Assembly (NCBI GenBank): GCA_032191425.1
Contig: CM063446.1
Span: 9,734,001 to 9,798,000 of the forward strand
Length of the DNA: 64,000 nucleotides
Source of the DNA: Lymantria dispar
Lineage: Eukaryota; Arthropoda; Insecta; Lepidoptera; Erebidae
Reading direction: 5' to 3'
Shown here: positions 42,309-54,497 of the stretch, in pieces
Layout: each line of letters begins with the position of its first letter
Numbering within the stretch: the first letter of the stretch is position 1
Notes under the pieces: generated by a model
Told to the model about the DNA's origin: nothing
The model's input: only the letters and a program-made list of their open reading frames with translations
Database searches by the model: none
Program-made: the position numbers and the translations under genes

Positions 42309-44768
42309 GGTAGTGACGATACTCGACATGGTCAGGAAATGGCTCGTGGTAACTTTCTGCAAGTAGCTTGCCTAAGAATATGGCGGAGTGGTTCAGGGCT
42401 AAGTTAGGCTACACTGATACAATCCGCCGCCGGCACCTGAGGTAGCACGGGCCTCAACACCTGTACTTGATGGCGTCCTAGCGGACGCTATGGGTAACTG
42501 GACCGGAACTTTTTTAGAGTGCAAGCTATATGGCTTGCACTGTAAAGAAGATATCAGATCTCATATAAAATTTCTAACTCTACCAGCATTAAATTCATAT
42601 TACTCTAACACTATAGTCAAAATACTTGGCCGTAGTGACCAATGGTATTACAGTTGGCAGTATTGTGTTTCAGCCGAATATCATTTTCTATAAAATTGCT
42701 ACTTTCTGTTCAGACTGTTCACCATAACACAAAAGAAGCACGATTCTCAAGGATTAGATCAAGTCAGATTAAAGAGATAGCTAACTTAAAGAGATAGATA
42801 TAATTGACAATTAAAAAAAAAAATTCATATAGATGTTTATGAGAGGAGGTAGTGACACTTCTGTAACGAGCTCTCCAAGGCCAGAATATCTTCGATAATT
42901 GGTTATAAAAACCTAGACATACGGATCTTTTGATTTAATTTTTTTCCTATCAAGCAATAATTAGCAATTTATCGTTAAATGTATAGATATACATAGAAGA
43001 CATACACAGACTTCATAGAAGTCTGGCATTTCAACGGAGGTTTTTGACGGATTTTGTGGTAAAATTTACTCTGCACAACTATCCCATGTGACATGAGGAT
43101 GAATCTCTACAATTCATGTTTCAGCCACTCTCTGTATTTAAACAGATCATTGGTACAGCTGGTATTCAACCCCAATGAGCAGGTCATCGACCAAAAATTT
43201 CGGATATCTACCCACTGAATGAGTACTGGTGTACTTTAAGAAGTCGTACATTAGGTACCGGTGCATAAAAAACGATTTGGATAGCGTTGTATACTAGGCC
43301 AATTTTTTTATCCGCGTAAGAGGCTAGTGAGTCTAACGTATAAGGTTTGTAATAAACAAAATGAAGAAAACATTAAATTATTTGTCTTATATGAAACCTA
43401 AATGTCGCCAATCTAATGCAATGTCACTCTCTGTAATTTAATATGTTAATTACTGCTGTTTAGCAGTAAATAAGTAATTTAATATACTTATTAACACGAT
43501 ATTGCAATGAATTGTATATATTAAATATATATTAACACGAATTATATATATATTAACACGAGCAACATTTGTGAAATATGAGCAAATAATAATAATATAA
43601 TATAAATAAATTACTTATTTAAATAATTAATTAGTGAGATTAGATTAAATAATTATCATCAAACTAAGTAAACAACGATTATAGTTGTAAGAATTCGATG
43701 GCGCTGTAGAGTACATTAACCTGCAAAAGTTAAGAAAATAACAATATTATTAGCATGAATTCTTCGTTATGATAGAACAGCTGTGTTTTGCAATGAACAA
43801 TAATAATGGATTTTAATATTTAAGCTGTTAAAACTTTTTATACATTTTTCTGTTTAGTTATGAGGACTAAGTTTGTTTTTTTATACATAACAAGACCTTG
43901 ATTAAACAAAGAAAATATTCCAGGTATTATGCTTTTGTTATTACTCAGTTTGCGTATTTAGGTGCTTTATTACTTTAAACATATCTTAGAAAGGATGAAT
44001 GTGGGACACAAAAGCAATTTGGTATTAAGCATCTCCGTCTGAAAAAAAATATAATTAAGGCTTGGCGCCAAGATATTGACGAAAACATTCATATTAGCAT
44101 GATTAATTGTTGAGAACAATGCTTTCGAATGTTAATAAAGTTTTCATAACATAGTAATAATGTAATTTATAAATTTTAAAATTAGTTTAACATAAACTTC
44201 GTGCGATCCCCCACACTTCGGGCGGTACCAAATTATCTTTCGCTATATAATACTTCGTATCAAGTTTCAGCATTTTAGGATATTTTTTGTACAAGTCTAC
44301 CCGCTTGTTATTCAGTTTCAATGTAAAAACTATATATGCCACTTATCGCAACAAATCCCTATATGGCGACTGGATAACCATAGTTTTACGTAGCAGTCGT
44401 AAGAATCGATCGAGGGTCGCACAAGTAGTATAGGCAGTACCTCTCTCTCAGGAAACGTATAACCCTTCACCGTGACCGCCAAACCACCTGTCAAACATCA
44501 CTTTGCTCTCTTTTATGAGGGAAGATACATCCAATAATGGAAGGTGATAAGCAGAATGATGGTCGAAACAAACCATCATGCATCCGAATATATTTCATGG
44601 ATGTGAATATATTTATACGACATCCAGTCAATATCGAACAATAGTAATGAAAAACTTATATTTACAAAATGCCTTTAACGCAGGTTTTTCACTAGAGAGG
44701 CATAATTATGAGACTTGAGTTAACCAATACTTGAGTTGACCATACTTGAGTTGAACTTGAGTTGACCA
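42309..44768. other. Long unassigned interval
   Basis: About 2.5 kb of AT-rich DNA. The 67-codon frame at 42490-42693 and others have no recognisable motif. A small tandem word (tatattaacacga) repeats near 43490-43560. Possibly host intron or intergenic sequence. Confidence 0.5.
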
Positions 44769-45153
44769 TAACGAATTCTGATGTTTATGCGAGTATTACA
44801 CATCTACACTAATATTATAAAGAGGAAAGATTTGTATTTTTGTATGTAACGAATAAACTCAAAAAGTACTGGACCGATTTTAAAAATTCATTCACCATTG
44901 GAAAGCTATAATATAAGGGAGTAACATAGGCTATATTTTGTCCCGGTATTCCCACGGGAACGGGAACTACGCGCGTAAGGCGACTGAATCCGAAGCGAAG
45001 CGAGGGCGGATTGCTAGTTAGAAATAAAACTACAGATTTTATTGTGTTTGTATTTGACTTTTAATGTACGTTGAAAAGTATACGAAACGTTGGACCATCT
45101 AAAATCGAATACAACCACAATAAAATCCGTAAAAATATTTTATTTATTTTATA
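44769..45153 (+). repeat. Unequal-ended structured repeat with Helitron inside
   Basis: The left arm (gaattctgatgtttatgcga, then ttacacat) is cut by a Helitron at 44803-45017 and resumes aaataaaactacagatttta. The complementary arm (aataaaatccgtaaaaatat, then ttttattta) ends near 45153. Confidence 0.65.
44803..45017 (+). mobile_element. Helitron-like element, non-autonomous
   Basis: It starts TCTACACTAATATTATAAAG after A and ends CTAG before T. The core accgattttaaaaattcatt and the gaagcgaagcgagggcgg terminus are shared with the other copies, but its 5' half differs from 22460-22781. Confidence 0.8.
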
Positions 45154-45456
45154 ATTAATAAGACTATTGCATGAGACAAATTTAAACGAACAGCGTCTAC
45201 AAACCCACCGGGCTAGCATCAATATCTTTTAGATACTTCTCATCATAGAGAAGGCTCGTCCTTGAATAGGACATATATGGAATGGAACAACAAAGAAAGT
45301 AGTTAATGAAGAAAGTGAGAAACTCACCAGTTCTTATGAAGAAAGTTTAATGTACCTATAGAATGATTCAGTAGAGTACCTATAAATTAAATTTACGAAG
45401 TAAAAATTTAGTAATTAACATTAACAGATATAATTTATAATAGGTACAATTTTCGC
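45154..45456. other. Unassigned AT-rich DNA
   Basis: Nothing recognised; a faint SINE-like word cluster (catagagaaggctcg) at 45243 is too weak to call. Confidence 0.4.
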
Positions 45457-45697
45457 TTGCCGTGTAGTGACGGAGTAAGAATACAATTCACCACCACCAT
45501 GTGTGTCGTAAAAGGCGACTAAAGGATAATATGGAGATAACATCTATGCAAGAGAATGAAAACTCGACATATAAGCCTATTATACCAATCCCCCTGAACA
45601 GCGTGGTATAGTAGGTCAATTTCCCTTCCATTGTGGAGGAGGCACGAATCCCGAGCAGTGGGGCGTATGTAAGCTGTTACGATGATGGTGGTGATAC
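45457..45697 (+). repeat. SINE-like family 1 copy
   Basis: It runs from gccgtgtagtgacggagtaa through gaacagcgtggtatagtagg to gatgatggtggtgat. Confidence 0.82.
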
Positions 45698-45718
45698 TTT
45701 TCACAGTGTTAAATATTT

Positions 45719-46025
45719 ACAGCCGAGGCCGCGGGTGATGTGACCGGGGAATTAGTCCGTCACCCGCTGAGAGGCCGACCGCGTGAGAAAAGACCGACGT
45801 CCTCCCCGAGGGAGGGACGTTGGTCGATGGGCAGGTACCCCAAATAGGGGATATTCCGTCGGGCTGACCACTGACGTCAAGTAACCCTGCTCCGGTGGTC
45901 GGCCCAACGACGAAGGTGACGTGCATCGTGGGTGGGTTGCGGGTGTGCGTGCTTACGCCCGTGTGTCGCCCCAGACGGAGTGGTGCGAGGAGCGCGCCGA
46001 CCGCCACCCACCCCCCCAAAAAAAA
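45719..46025 (+). mobile_element. R1-clade LINE 3' UTR copy (A family)
   Basis: It runs from gccgaggccgcgggtgatgt to an A run ending at 46025, collinear with the 3' UTR of copy A. Flanking duplications gtgttaaatattt (45706-45718 and 46026-46038) are exact. The reverse frame over it is a shadow. Confidence 0.93.
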
Positions 46026-46116
46026 GTGTTAAATATTTCTTTCAGTTTTTTTTTTGTATGAGTTTACACTTACGATAAAGAGACTGTACCAACTGCTAAT
46101 CTTTAAGTCGAAGTAT

Positions 46117-46282
46117 GTCATCATCATCATTTATCATTTAGCCTACCGCCGCCCACTGCTAGACATAGGTTTCGCTTATGTTTTGCTACAACGCCACACG
46201 GTCCTGTGTCGCCTGCATCCAACGACGCCCAGTAACTTTCATCATGTTGTCGGTCCACCTAAGTGGGGACGTCCTACGACGA
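46117..46282 (-). mobile_element. RTE-clade LINE 3' end
   Basis: A CAT run, then ccgccgcccactgctagaca, gcatccaacgacgcccagta and gtcggtccacctaagtgggg. It is 5'-truncated. Confidence 0.85.
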
Positions 46283-46371
46283 TGTAATTACTATAAATTA
46301 TTTCGAGCTGATAAGAGATGGTCTTTCTTCTATGAGCTAAATTAAAGTAAAATAGTAAATTTTAATAGTCA

Positions 46372-46610
46372 TCCTTACTAATATTATATTATAAATGCGA
46401 AAGTGAGTTTGCTTGTTTGTTTGCTTGCTTGTTTGTTTGTTACGCTGTCACGCTTAAACCACCGAACCGCTTTCAAAAATTCTTACGCCAATGGATAGCT
46501 ATAATATCAGGAAGTAACATAGGCTATATTTTATCCCGGTATTCCCACGAGAACGGAAACTAGGCGGGTAAGACGACTAAAATCGAAGCGTAGTGAGGGC
46601 GGATTGCTAG
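46372..46610 (+). mobile_element. Helitron-like element, non-autonomous
   Basis: It starts TCCTTACTAATATTATATTA after A and ends CTAG before T. A gttt/gctt microsatellite (about 46400-46440) marks its 5' part. Confidence 0.82.
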
Positions 46611-47279
46611 TATATAATAAAAAACTTTTACTTTTTATTTTCTTTTTTCTAGTTCTTGTTCAAAAGCATTAATGAATCACAAAGAAAACGCAGAAAACAG
46701 TATTTAATAAGTTTGTTTTAGGATGGCGTAAAGGAATATTTATCAAGTGTGTGGTATTGAATATTATAAATCTAGCGGTCGGCGCCACAACGCGCATGCG
46801 TTGTCGACGTCGCGACGCACAAATCGGTGCAAGTTTTACTAAAGCTAATCTTTATGGAGAGAGCTTTTATATTTCTTTGTGAATTTATACATTTCATATT
46901 ATTTATACCACGAAGGATAGATGAATATGTGGAATAAATGAATGTTTCTTAAGACACTCAATTACTATAAATGTAATAAATATTAATTGAAACGGCTTAC
47001 TAAAAATAAAAGTTAATATTAATTTAGCTTTATGTACTCTGAGTTTTCTTGCTAGATCTTTCTCAGTGTGGCCGCGTTCTAATCCGGTGGTAGTAGGTAT
47101 ATTAGATTTATTAAATTTAAATTAACACATTGTAATAATAATTACCACAAGTTTAATGTTGAATAATTGCTAATCATAAGCAATATAATTTTTACATATA
47201 GAACCATTATCTTCTTGTACTGGCAATAAATTTGCATTAAAAATGTGGGTCAAAACTTAATACCTAATTTTATGTAGCG
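46611..47279. other. Unassigned DNA with one short repeat
   Basis: The segment at 47037-47105 (ctctgagttttcttgctaga, then gtggccgcgttctaatccgg) matches 10990-11060 and is a dispersed repeat of unknown class. Otherwise nothing is recognised. Confidence 0.5.
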
Positions 47280-47776
47280 AAATGACTGTAAAAATCTGTA
47301 ATAACGTTGACTTGTTTGATCGTCAGACATCTTAGTCCGCCCGTGACCATGCTGTAAAGTGTTCGATACGTCGGGCAATTATAAATCAAATACAAACGCG
47401 ATAAAATCCGTAAAGTAGTTTTATTTACAATTGTTTCTGTTGTTTTTATTTACTTTAATATTTATTTTTTTTATATTTTTAATAATATTTATTTATTTTC
47501 TCTCACACAGAAAAGTTACAAAAATAAGTCTTAACCTAAGTTATGCTTTACAATATTGTGAAACATTTGTGAGAGAGGCTATCATCTATATTAAGAAAAA
47601 CCTGTATGACAGATTACCAGCCTCTCCAAACTCCAGACGAATTGGTGTTCAGGTAGTGTTAACTAACGCTTTGCGTGTTACTTATTCTACCTAAATTAAT
47701 TTATGTACTTTTATGTTTGTAGAATGGATATGCTTTGTTTGCTGATGCGTAAACATCAGAAATCATTACTATAAAT
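47280..47776 (-). repeat. Unequal-ended structured repeat with 300-bp insert
   Basis: Contains tagtccgcccgtgaccatgc, tcaaatacaaacgcgataaa and gtagttttatttacaa, then an unmatched block (about 47428-47745), then gcgtaaacatcagaaatcat at the terminus. The block holds a 60-residue frame with PASPNSRRIGVQ that I do not recognise. Confidence 0.6.
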
Positions 47777-49300
47777 GGTTTATTTCTTAAATGAAACTGT
47801 TATAATAAAATCTTTAATTAATAATTTTAAAGTTAGTGACAATTAAATGGATAACGCAGTTACTAATTACTGTGATAAAAATATGCATCGTATTAATCTC
47901 TCTCTACATTTAAAAATGTATGTAAAACAAATATAAATATGACATTTGTTCCTCGGCAAACACGTTAATGTATTGATGCCATTAATAAGATGTTGTCGTT
48001 AATAAGATCATTTTTTACAGTCTGGTTTTACCCTCGATGTAGAGAGTCATTAAATTCTGATATCTGGTCTGATCCAATGTCAAATCAAGGCTAATATTGT
48101 TCAGGTAAACCGAGCCCGTTTTCCATGCAGCGCATTTTCATGGTTCGCTATTAGGCCAAAGTTTAAATTCAAACGAATCTTTTCACCGTTGCTCAAAAAA
48201 CTATCTTAAATTTATATTCCGTTTTACCTAATCTCTATCAAAATCAATAAAGCGTGAGGAGATTACCTCATACTTTTGGTCCTTCGACGTTATTTAAATT
48301 GATGATATAGGTGCACAATGAAATTTCAGAAACTATTATCACGATTATACCACAATTTCCTTGAATGCATTATGAATAACGTATAAATATTCATTTTACA
48401 TACCCATGTACTACTCGTGTAACGTATGCTTATATATACGTAAAATATGTTTTTCCTTAATTTTCTTTCTGTATATCGCGGTTAACGTCCAAAATGGCGC
48501 TAATGATTTTGATGTTACTGTAACTATATGTATATATACTTTCACTGATTCCATAATCACCTGGAGCTTATTCTCCACATTTACTATGAATTCTAACAGC
48601 AATTTTACATTTATTATAACATACTCAATATTGTACAAAGAGTCCATTAAACGTCATGACACAAACCTTGAGACGATGATTGAATAACTCTGTCTTACAC
48701 CGTTTTAGTTCTGGCACCATGTTAACCTATAGATGCATTATCTGTTTCTCTTTCATAGTACAACCTGTGTTAAGAATTAAAAAAGTGTGTGTGTATTTAT
48801 AGTTCTTTGGGGTAACAATACAAAAACCTTTCTTAACATGTCATCCTTCGCGTTATCCTACGTTTGTAAAAAAATTACATTAATCATAGAAAAAATGGTA
48901 TTTAATGCATTATTATCTAGTTCTCATTTATGACGGTGTGTGCATCGTAAAAATTTACTCTCATAGTTTTCCTTAACGCGCCAAAACAAGCATCACCTTA
49001 AAAAAACTTCAATAATAACTATTAGATGGCATTGATCCTGATTACACGTGTTTAATGTAATATTATTATTGGACTCACCAAAGATGAGACACGACTGTAA
49101 AATAACAATAATGTAGGTAGATTCCATAATGGCTTAGCCGAGTGTGCGCATACTTGGCGCATTGCCAGATGCACGCGCCGGATGCCGGCAGTCTGAAAGA
49201 ATTCGTAGACCCAACTACCGGTCGTGAGTATTCTGTTCTGCTCGGACTAGTGATCATAGTCCACAACGAAAATATTTTCATTATCATATAGTGGATGATA
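47777..49300. other. Long unassigned interval
   Basis: Overlapping frames on opposite strands at 48406-48687 have no motifs and look like chance frames. No repeat family is identified. Confidence 0.5.
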
Positions 49301-49304
49301 CAGC

Positions 49305-49522
49305 CCGTGTGGTGACGGGATTGGAATATTTCTAAAAAATTCACCGCTCCTTATTAAGCCCGTGAATGTCTTAAAGACGACTTAGGGATATAATATGCAT
49401 ATAACGTCTATGCAAGATAAACCCGGTCTGACGGGCACGGTATAGTACGCTCAATTTTCCTTGTAGTGGAGGAGGCTGGAGCCCAATAGTGAGACGTGTA
49501 TGAGTCGAGATTATGATGATGA
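49305..49522 (+). repeat. SINE-like family 1 copy
   Basis: It runs from cccgtgtggtgacgggattg through gacgacttagggatataata to gattatgatgatgat, with an internal deletion after atgcaagata. Confidence 0.8.
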
Positions 49523-49737
49523 TACAAGAGGGTAATATACATTAAAAATATTATGCTTCATCACCTCTTACTTTCCTACGTAGTAAACCGGCTGAGGGAT
49601 TAACAGAAGAATGGGAAAAACTAACTGCAATTGCTAATTGTTGCAGTTAGTCAATCCCTAAGGCCTTTGCAGTACTTCACCAATAATAAGGATAATCCTT
49701 ATTAGCTGATGAACAGGTTAATTATGGTGTAATACAT

Positions 49738-49975
49738 TTTTTTTGCACGACTATATACCCAGGCCACATAAATTGCCATATTACCTCACCATCGCGCTTT
49801 GGTCTGAGCACCAGTGCCAATTCCTTGGCATAAGTGGTCCGCTCAGCGGTTTACCCTTTCGGATATCATCCCCTATCGACGTTCAGGCAACAAAATGCCA
49901 TGTCGCCGCCTTCACGCTGTCAGTGAGTTTCCACAGATGTCAGATTAATTCGCGGTTCGTTCACCCGATATGGCA
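49738..49975 (-). mobile_element. R1-type LINE 3' end, old
   Basis: A T run is followed by words typical of the reversed R1-type 3' UTR: gcaccagtgccaattccttg, ggtttaccctttcggatatc, ctatcgacgttcagg and ttaattcgcggtt. The order matches 4733-5121 and 13733-13905. Confidence 0.6.
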
Positions 49976-50233
49976 TCACAGATATGAATACATCATAATA
50001 CCATTATTACACAATTTAGTTTTAAGATACCAATAAATCATACATTCTAGGTTATTATGACTCGTTTATTTCTCTATCTTAGCCGAAATGTGTCATAAAA
50101 TGGTATAATAAACGTTTGTAAGTAGCTAGCTCGTAATGTATTCACTAAAGTGACCAGTGCATTCTTATATTTGTAATTATACGTGACTCTTAAGTGCAGA
50201 TAAAAACCTTTTATATGAATTCGTTGGATGATA

Positions 50234-50474
50234 CATCATTCATACTCATTTCAGCCGACATAAGTCCCACTGTTGGGCTCGCGCCTCCTTCACAGTTTGA
50301 GGGAAATTAACCAACTATACCATGCTGGTCAGACGGGTTGGCGTAGGGTTTCATTTCAAATTTTCCATCTCTTGCACAGACGTTATCTGCAAATAATCCC
50401 TTAGTTGTCTTTTACGACACCCCACGGGAAAGAAAGGAGATGGTAAATTGTTTTCTTACTCCATCACAACACGG
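50234..50474 (-). repeat. SINE-like family 1 copy
   Basis: It runs from catcattcatactcatttc to actccatcacaacacgg, nearly complete. Confidence 0.82.
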
Positions 50475-50565
50475 AAAATTAAAAAGTATATAAGTAATAA
50501 AGAGATCAACATTTCGATATGTAATAATTTACAAATAAGGTCATTGCCGCCTATTAAGCAAAATT

Positions 50566-50935
50566 TTAGATATTTTATTGCCGATTGTGTCAAAGGAGCA
50601 CGCAGCACACCTGATGGTAAGCGATGTGATTGCACATGATGCACACACCTTTACAATACCAGGGGCATAGCTAAGGCGGTGGCTATCATGAAGAAAATGT
50701 TTTCTTAAACCTCATTTAAAGAAGGACACGTCATAGCGCTCCGGGAAATACAGCAGTACATAGTTCATTCCAGAGGCTGCACGTATGTGAGAGAAATGAT
50801 CGCTGGACACGCGCAAAATAACGTTTCCAGATGATAAACTCTGCTGCGGTGTCGAGTGGTACGTTGGAAAAACGGTACCAAGTCAAAAAGTTTCTCAGAC
50901 CATATTAAAAAGCTCCAGCCCTAATAAGTTGTATA
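50566..50935 (-). mobile_element. Retroelement 3' end, degenerate (third type-like)
   Basis: The words tattgccgattgtgtcaaag, cagcacacctgatggtaagc and cacacctttacaatacc resemble the reversed terminus at 14066. Further in, gtgagagaaatgatcgctgg has no match in the window. Confidence 0.45.
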
Positions 50936-51182
50936 TGCCAACATATGAAATGCAGTCTACGATGATTCATACACGAAGGTTTTATTATATCATTCATTCA
51001 TATAACTTTAATGTTTTGATCTTTATGTTTTTCATTTGAGATTTTGAAATTTATAGAAGAAAAGATGTAATACTCCATCCATCCACTCCATTAACCTTTA
51101 TATGTTTTTGATCGACAAGATCTTTTGTTGATAAGAGATCAGAAATTTTGTATATTAAATTAAGTATTTATAAAAAATCCTC

Positions 51183-51400
51183 GTGTGGTTAAGAATATAA
51201 TATTACATCACCCCTTACTGTCCCATAGGTGTCGTAAGAATCGGCTAAGGTATAACCAGGTGAATAATCAGCAGCACTTCTGGGAGAAACATATTTCAGC
51301 AAATTCGATCATCAACCTAAGCGGTTTCAACTAAGTGTGACAATCGTAGTATTATCCTCTTAGCGGAGACCTACTATCGGTAATTGTCGTCAATCATAAT
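51183..51400 (+). repeat. SINE-like repeat family 2, forward
   Basis: A head-like start (cgtgtggttaagaatataat, then cataggtgtcgtaag) is followed by a body with cagcagcacttctgggagaa, gcggagacctac and taattgtcg. It is diverged from the other copies. Confidence 0.45.
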
Positions 51401-52955
51401 AATAAACCTGCTCTTATCCGAATAATTTGGGGTCGACTCGATATGTTCTTTCAAATTGTGAAAGTTGGCAATAGTTTAATGATCGGCCACTTGCCTGACA
51501 TCGACTCTCCATGGAAATATAACTGTTCACCAGATGGCATCAGATGGGGCTGGCTCAGGTCTATTTAGTTAGTTTTCTTATTAAGGGAAAGTCTCAACAA
51601 GCTCTAAGACATCTTTTACGATAACCACAAGTAACGTAAAGGTCGACAGTCGCAGCTGCTATCACACAGCGAAGGACTCAGAATCCACAGTGAAAGACGT
51701 AAATGAATTAAAAAAAATTACCTAAGCATAGACATTAAACCTGACTGTGGAAACTACGAATACTTCATAATTTGGAATAAAAGAGAGGAAACTTAGATAA
51801 AATTAGGAAGATTCTTATATCCGGTTCAATCATTACACTCGCCAAGTTTTATTAAATTTCTGTAAATTTATTTGACTCACTTCTCATGAATGAATACCGA
51901 CAGCCATTACACATGTTCAGAAAATGTATAAACACAATTTTAGTTGTAAATTCAAACTGACACAGTCATGTGCCATTACTATTGTAATGATTTATAAATA
52001 GCATATAATAATATTTTAACATGTAAAACATACTTTAGTATAATACACTGTAAAATGAACTAAAAACAGCACTAAATTATTATTTTTATGTTATAACTAT
52101 TTTTATTGCGTTTTAATTTTGTTTTTACTATCCTAACCTTAGGGATACTTTTATGCATTTCTTTAGTCACGGGCGAGCTATAAACTAAATGAATACTGAA
52201 AAAAATAAAAGAACAAGAATTCGAAGCTAATAAAAGTTTTATTAATAAAAACGGTATTATTTCGTTCAATAATCGCATAAATGTCAGACATTATTTCTAG
52301 TTTTTAAATCGATTCAAAATGAGCTTTGTGTGATCTCGATCCATTTAAATTAGCTAAGACGTATTTATGAACTAAATGTATTCTATATTCGCAAACGGAT
52401 GTCCACTACTCTCTGTCAATGGTGACGATAACTACATCTGACATTGCAACATGCTTTATTATGAAGAAGTACATGCTCGAATTATAACTGCAATATATCT
52501 TTCAGACTTCCATACGAACCTTGCAGGCCAAGGTTCCTAGCACTGATCGACGAACGAGGTTATTCCAAGTGAGTTACAATCGATTGATTGATGTACGAGT
52601 ACAAAGATTCAAAAGAATGCTATTTCTTGAAAGTGTGATGGGAACAGTACATTTATAAGTCCATATTTTATATAGACTGTAATCATAAAATATAAACTAT
52701 TTTTACATACGTCAAATATATTTAAACATTTTATTAGCCTTCGAAGTAATAATTAGTATAAAATTTTCAAGTTTCGTCATATAGTTCTAAGTAATAGGGT
52801 AGTTAAACAAAGTAATTTATTGCCCTCTAGCGAATACAATTCCAGTTTTCGTGCGTGCTATTAATAATGTCATTAAAAAGCCTAGAAAAGCTCTATAACT
52901 TAATAGAGTTCTGAAACTATTATATGTTAATTTCAGTGGCATTAGTAGTATCAAT
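51401..52955. other. Unassigned AT-rich DNA
   Basis: No supported gene or repeat. Minor SINE-head words near 51612-51675 are too degraded to call. Confidence 0.5.
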
Positions 52956-52960
52956 TGTCA

Positions 52961-53214
52961 GTGTGGTGACGAAATAAGAATACAATTCATACGACAGAAT
53001 AACAATACATTCTCTATCTTGCCCGTGGATGTTGTAAAAGACGACTAAGGAATATAATAAGCAATATAATCATATAACATCTATGCAAGAGAAGGAAATC
53101 TCGAAACCAAACCCTACACCAACCTGTCTAACCAGCGTGGTAAGGTCAATTTTCCTCCTATTGTGGGTGAGGCTCGAGCGTAGCAGGGATGTATTTAAGC
53201 CGAGATGATGAGAC
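52961..53214 (+). repeat. SINE-like family 1 copy
   Basis: It runs from cagtgtggtgacgaaataag, with a partial duplication of the head (aataacaatacattctc), to gccgagatgatgag. Confidence 0.8.
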
Positions 53215-53267
53215 AATGATCAATTGTGAAATCATTTATTTTGTCTCGTACACCTTGTATCAATCTA

Positions 53268-53522
53268 TGTGGTAATGGAGTAAGAATATAATTCACCACT
53301 GCCTGTGAGTATCGTAAAAGACGATTTAGGGATATCATATAATATGCAGGGATATAATATGCAGATAATATAATATAATGCAAGAGGTGGAAATCTCAAA
53401 ATAAAATATTATAGCAACCCATTAGGGTTGCTATAATGCACACAAATTACAGCGTGGTCAATTTCCCTCATATCGTTAAGGAGACTTGCGTCTAACAGTA
53501 AAACGTACATGAGTTGAGATAA
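53268..53522 (+). repeat. SINE-like family 1 copy with inner hairpin
   Basis: It runs from tatgtggtaatggagtaaga to gtacatgagttgagat. A 13-bp perfect hairpin (53408-53420 with 53425-53437) and a repeated gggatataatatgcag word interrupt the consensus. Confidence 0.75.
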
Positions 53523-53532
53523 ATACTTGTAT

Positions 53533-53722
53533 TCATCATCATCTCAGTCTAGTTAAGTCCCACTTTTGGACTTGGGACATAAGAGGAAATTTGACCTACT
53601 ACACCGCTCTGGTCAGACGCGTTTGCGTAAGGTTTTACGTCAAGTTTTCCTTCCCTTGAACATATATTATCTGTATATCATATCCCTTATTCCCTTGTCT
53701 CTTACTCCATCACCACACAGAG
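53533..53722 (-). repeat. SINE-like family 1 copy
   Basis: It runs from catcatcatctcagtctag to ctccatcaccacacag, with a deletion before the head. Confidence 0.78.
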
Positions 53723-54046
53723 ATGAATACCTGTATTAGCTGAAAATAATAATTTGGTTCTCGATTGTTATTTTTATTTAAAGAATACACTTTATTATTA
53801 TCTCTTACACACATTCCCTTAAGAATAATTAAAACGCGCCAACGTATCCCTGGGAGAGTTGGTAACAGTGATGTTCTAGTAAGCTCATAACACCTACTAC
53901 GATCGCAATCGCGCCCATCAAACATGGCATTTACGGTATTATCCTCGCTAGTAGGGAGGTAATAGTCTGTTAATGACAATTTTCATTAACGGACTATTGC
54001 ACGTCGGTAGACTGATGAATGGATGGAATGTACAAGCCGGTAAATA

Positions 54047-54497
54047 GGGGGGCGCGGCCGGAGCACCTCCTCGTGGTGCTCCCTGGTAACGTCCATTTGG
54101 ACGTCAGGCGTCCATTTGGACGGCCAAGATTCCGGCAGGGGGGGGTCTCCGCGTGCGGCTCTGGTGGCAGAGCGCACGGCGGATCTGACCCGGGGCCAAT
54201 GGGGCGGATGTGCCTCATGGCACTCCGTCGCCAGGGACGGTTGCGTCACGGCCCGGGGCGTGACGGGTCGGTCGCTCGCGAGCGGCCAGACCCGGAAGGC
54301 CCAAACCGTAATCCTGAGCAGGGGGGTCAGGACCGGGGGTCTTCGGACCGCGGGGAAGAAAACCCCTATAAAAAATCACCCCAATCTTAAGTTTGGCCAC
54401 TCGGCGAGGAGATGTATGACTGGTGGGTTAAGAAGCGCGCGAGCGTCCAGTCGTTAGAGTGGTAGTCAAGGCAAGACTTAAAAACGTCCAACAAGAT
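54047..54497 (+). promoter_or_regulatory. 5' UTR/promoter region of copy A
   Basis: The first bases form a hairpin (gagcacc at 54061-54067 with ggtgctc at 54075-54081). Next come two copies of the self-complementary word cgtccatttggacg (54090-54103 and 54109-54122). Further on, gaagaaaacccctataaaaa (about 54355-54374) and ccagtcgttag (54447-54457) are conserved in copy B (34550 and 34479 regions). By position these might be a TATA-like box and an initiator-like site, but that is inference. LINE promoters of this type are internal. Confidence 0.55.

Noticed and set aside
48406..48687. Hydrophobic 93-codon frame, possible membrane protein
   Set aside because: A frame of similar length lies on the opposite strand over the same bases, and neither shows a protein-like pattern; likely a chance frame.
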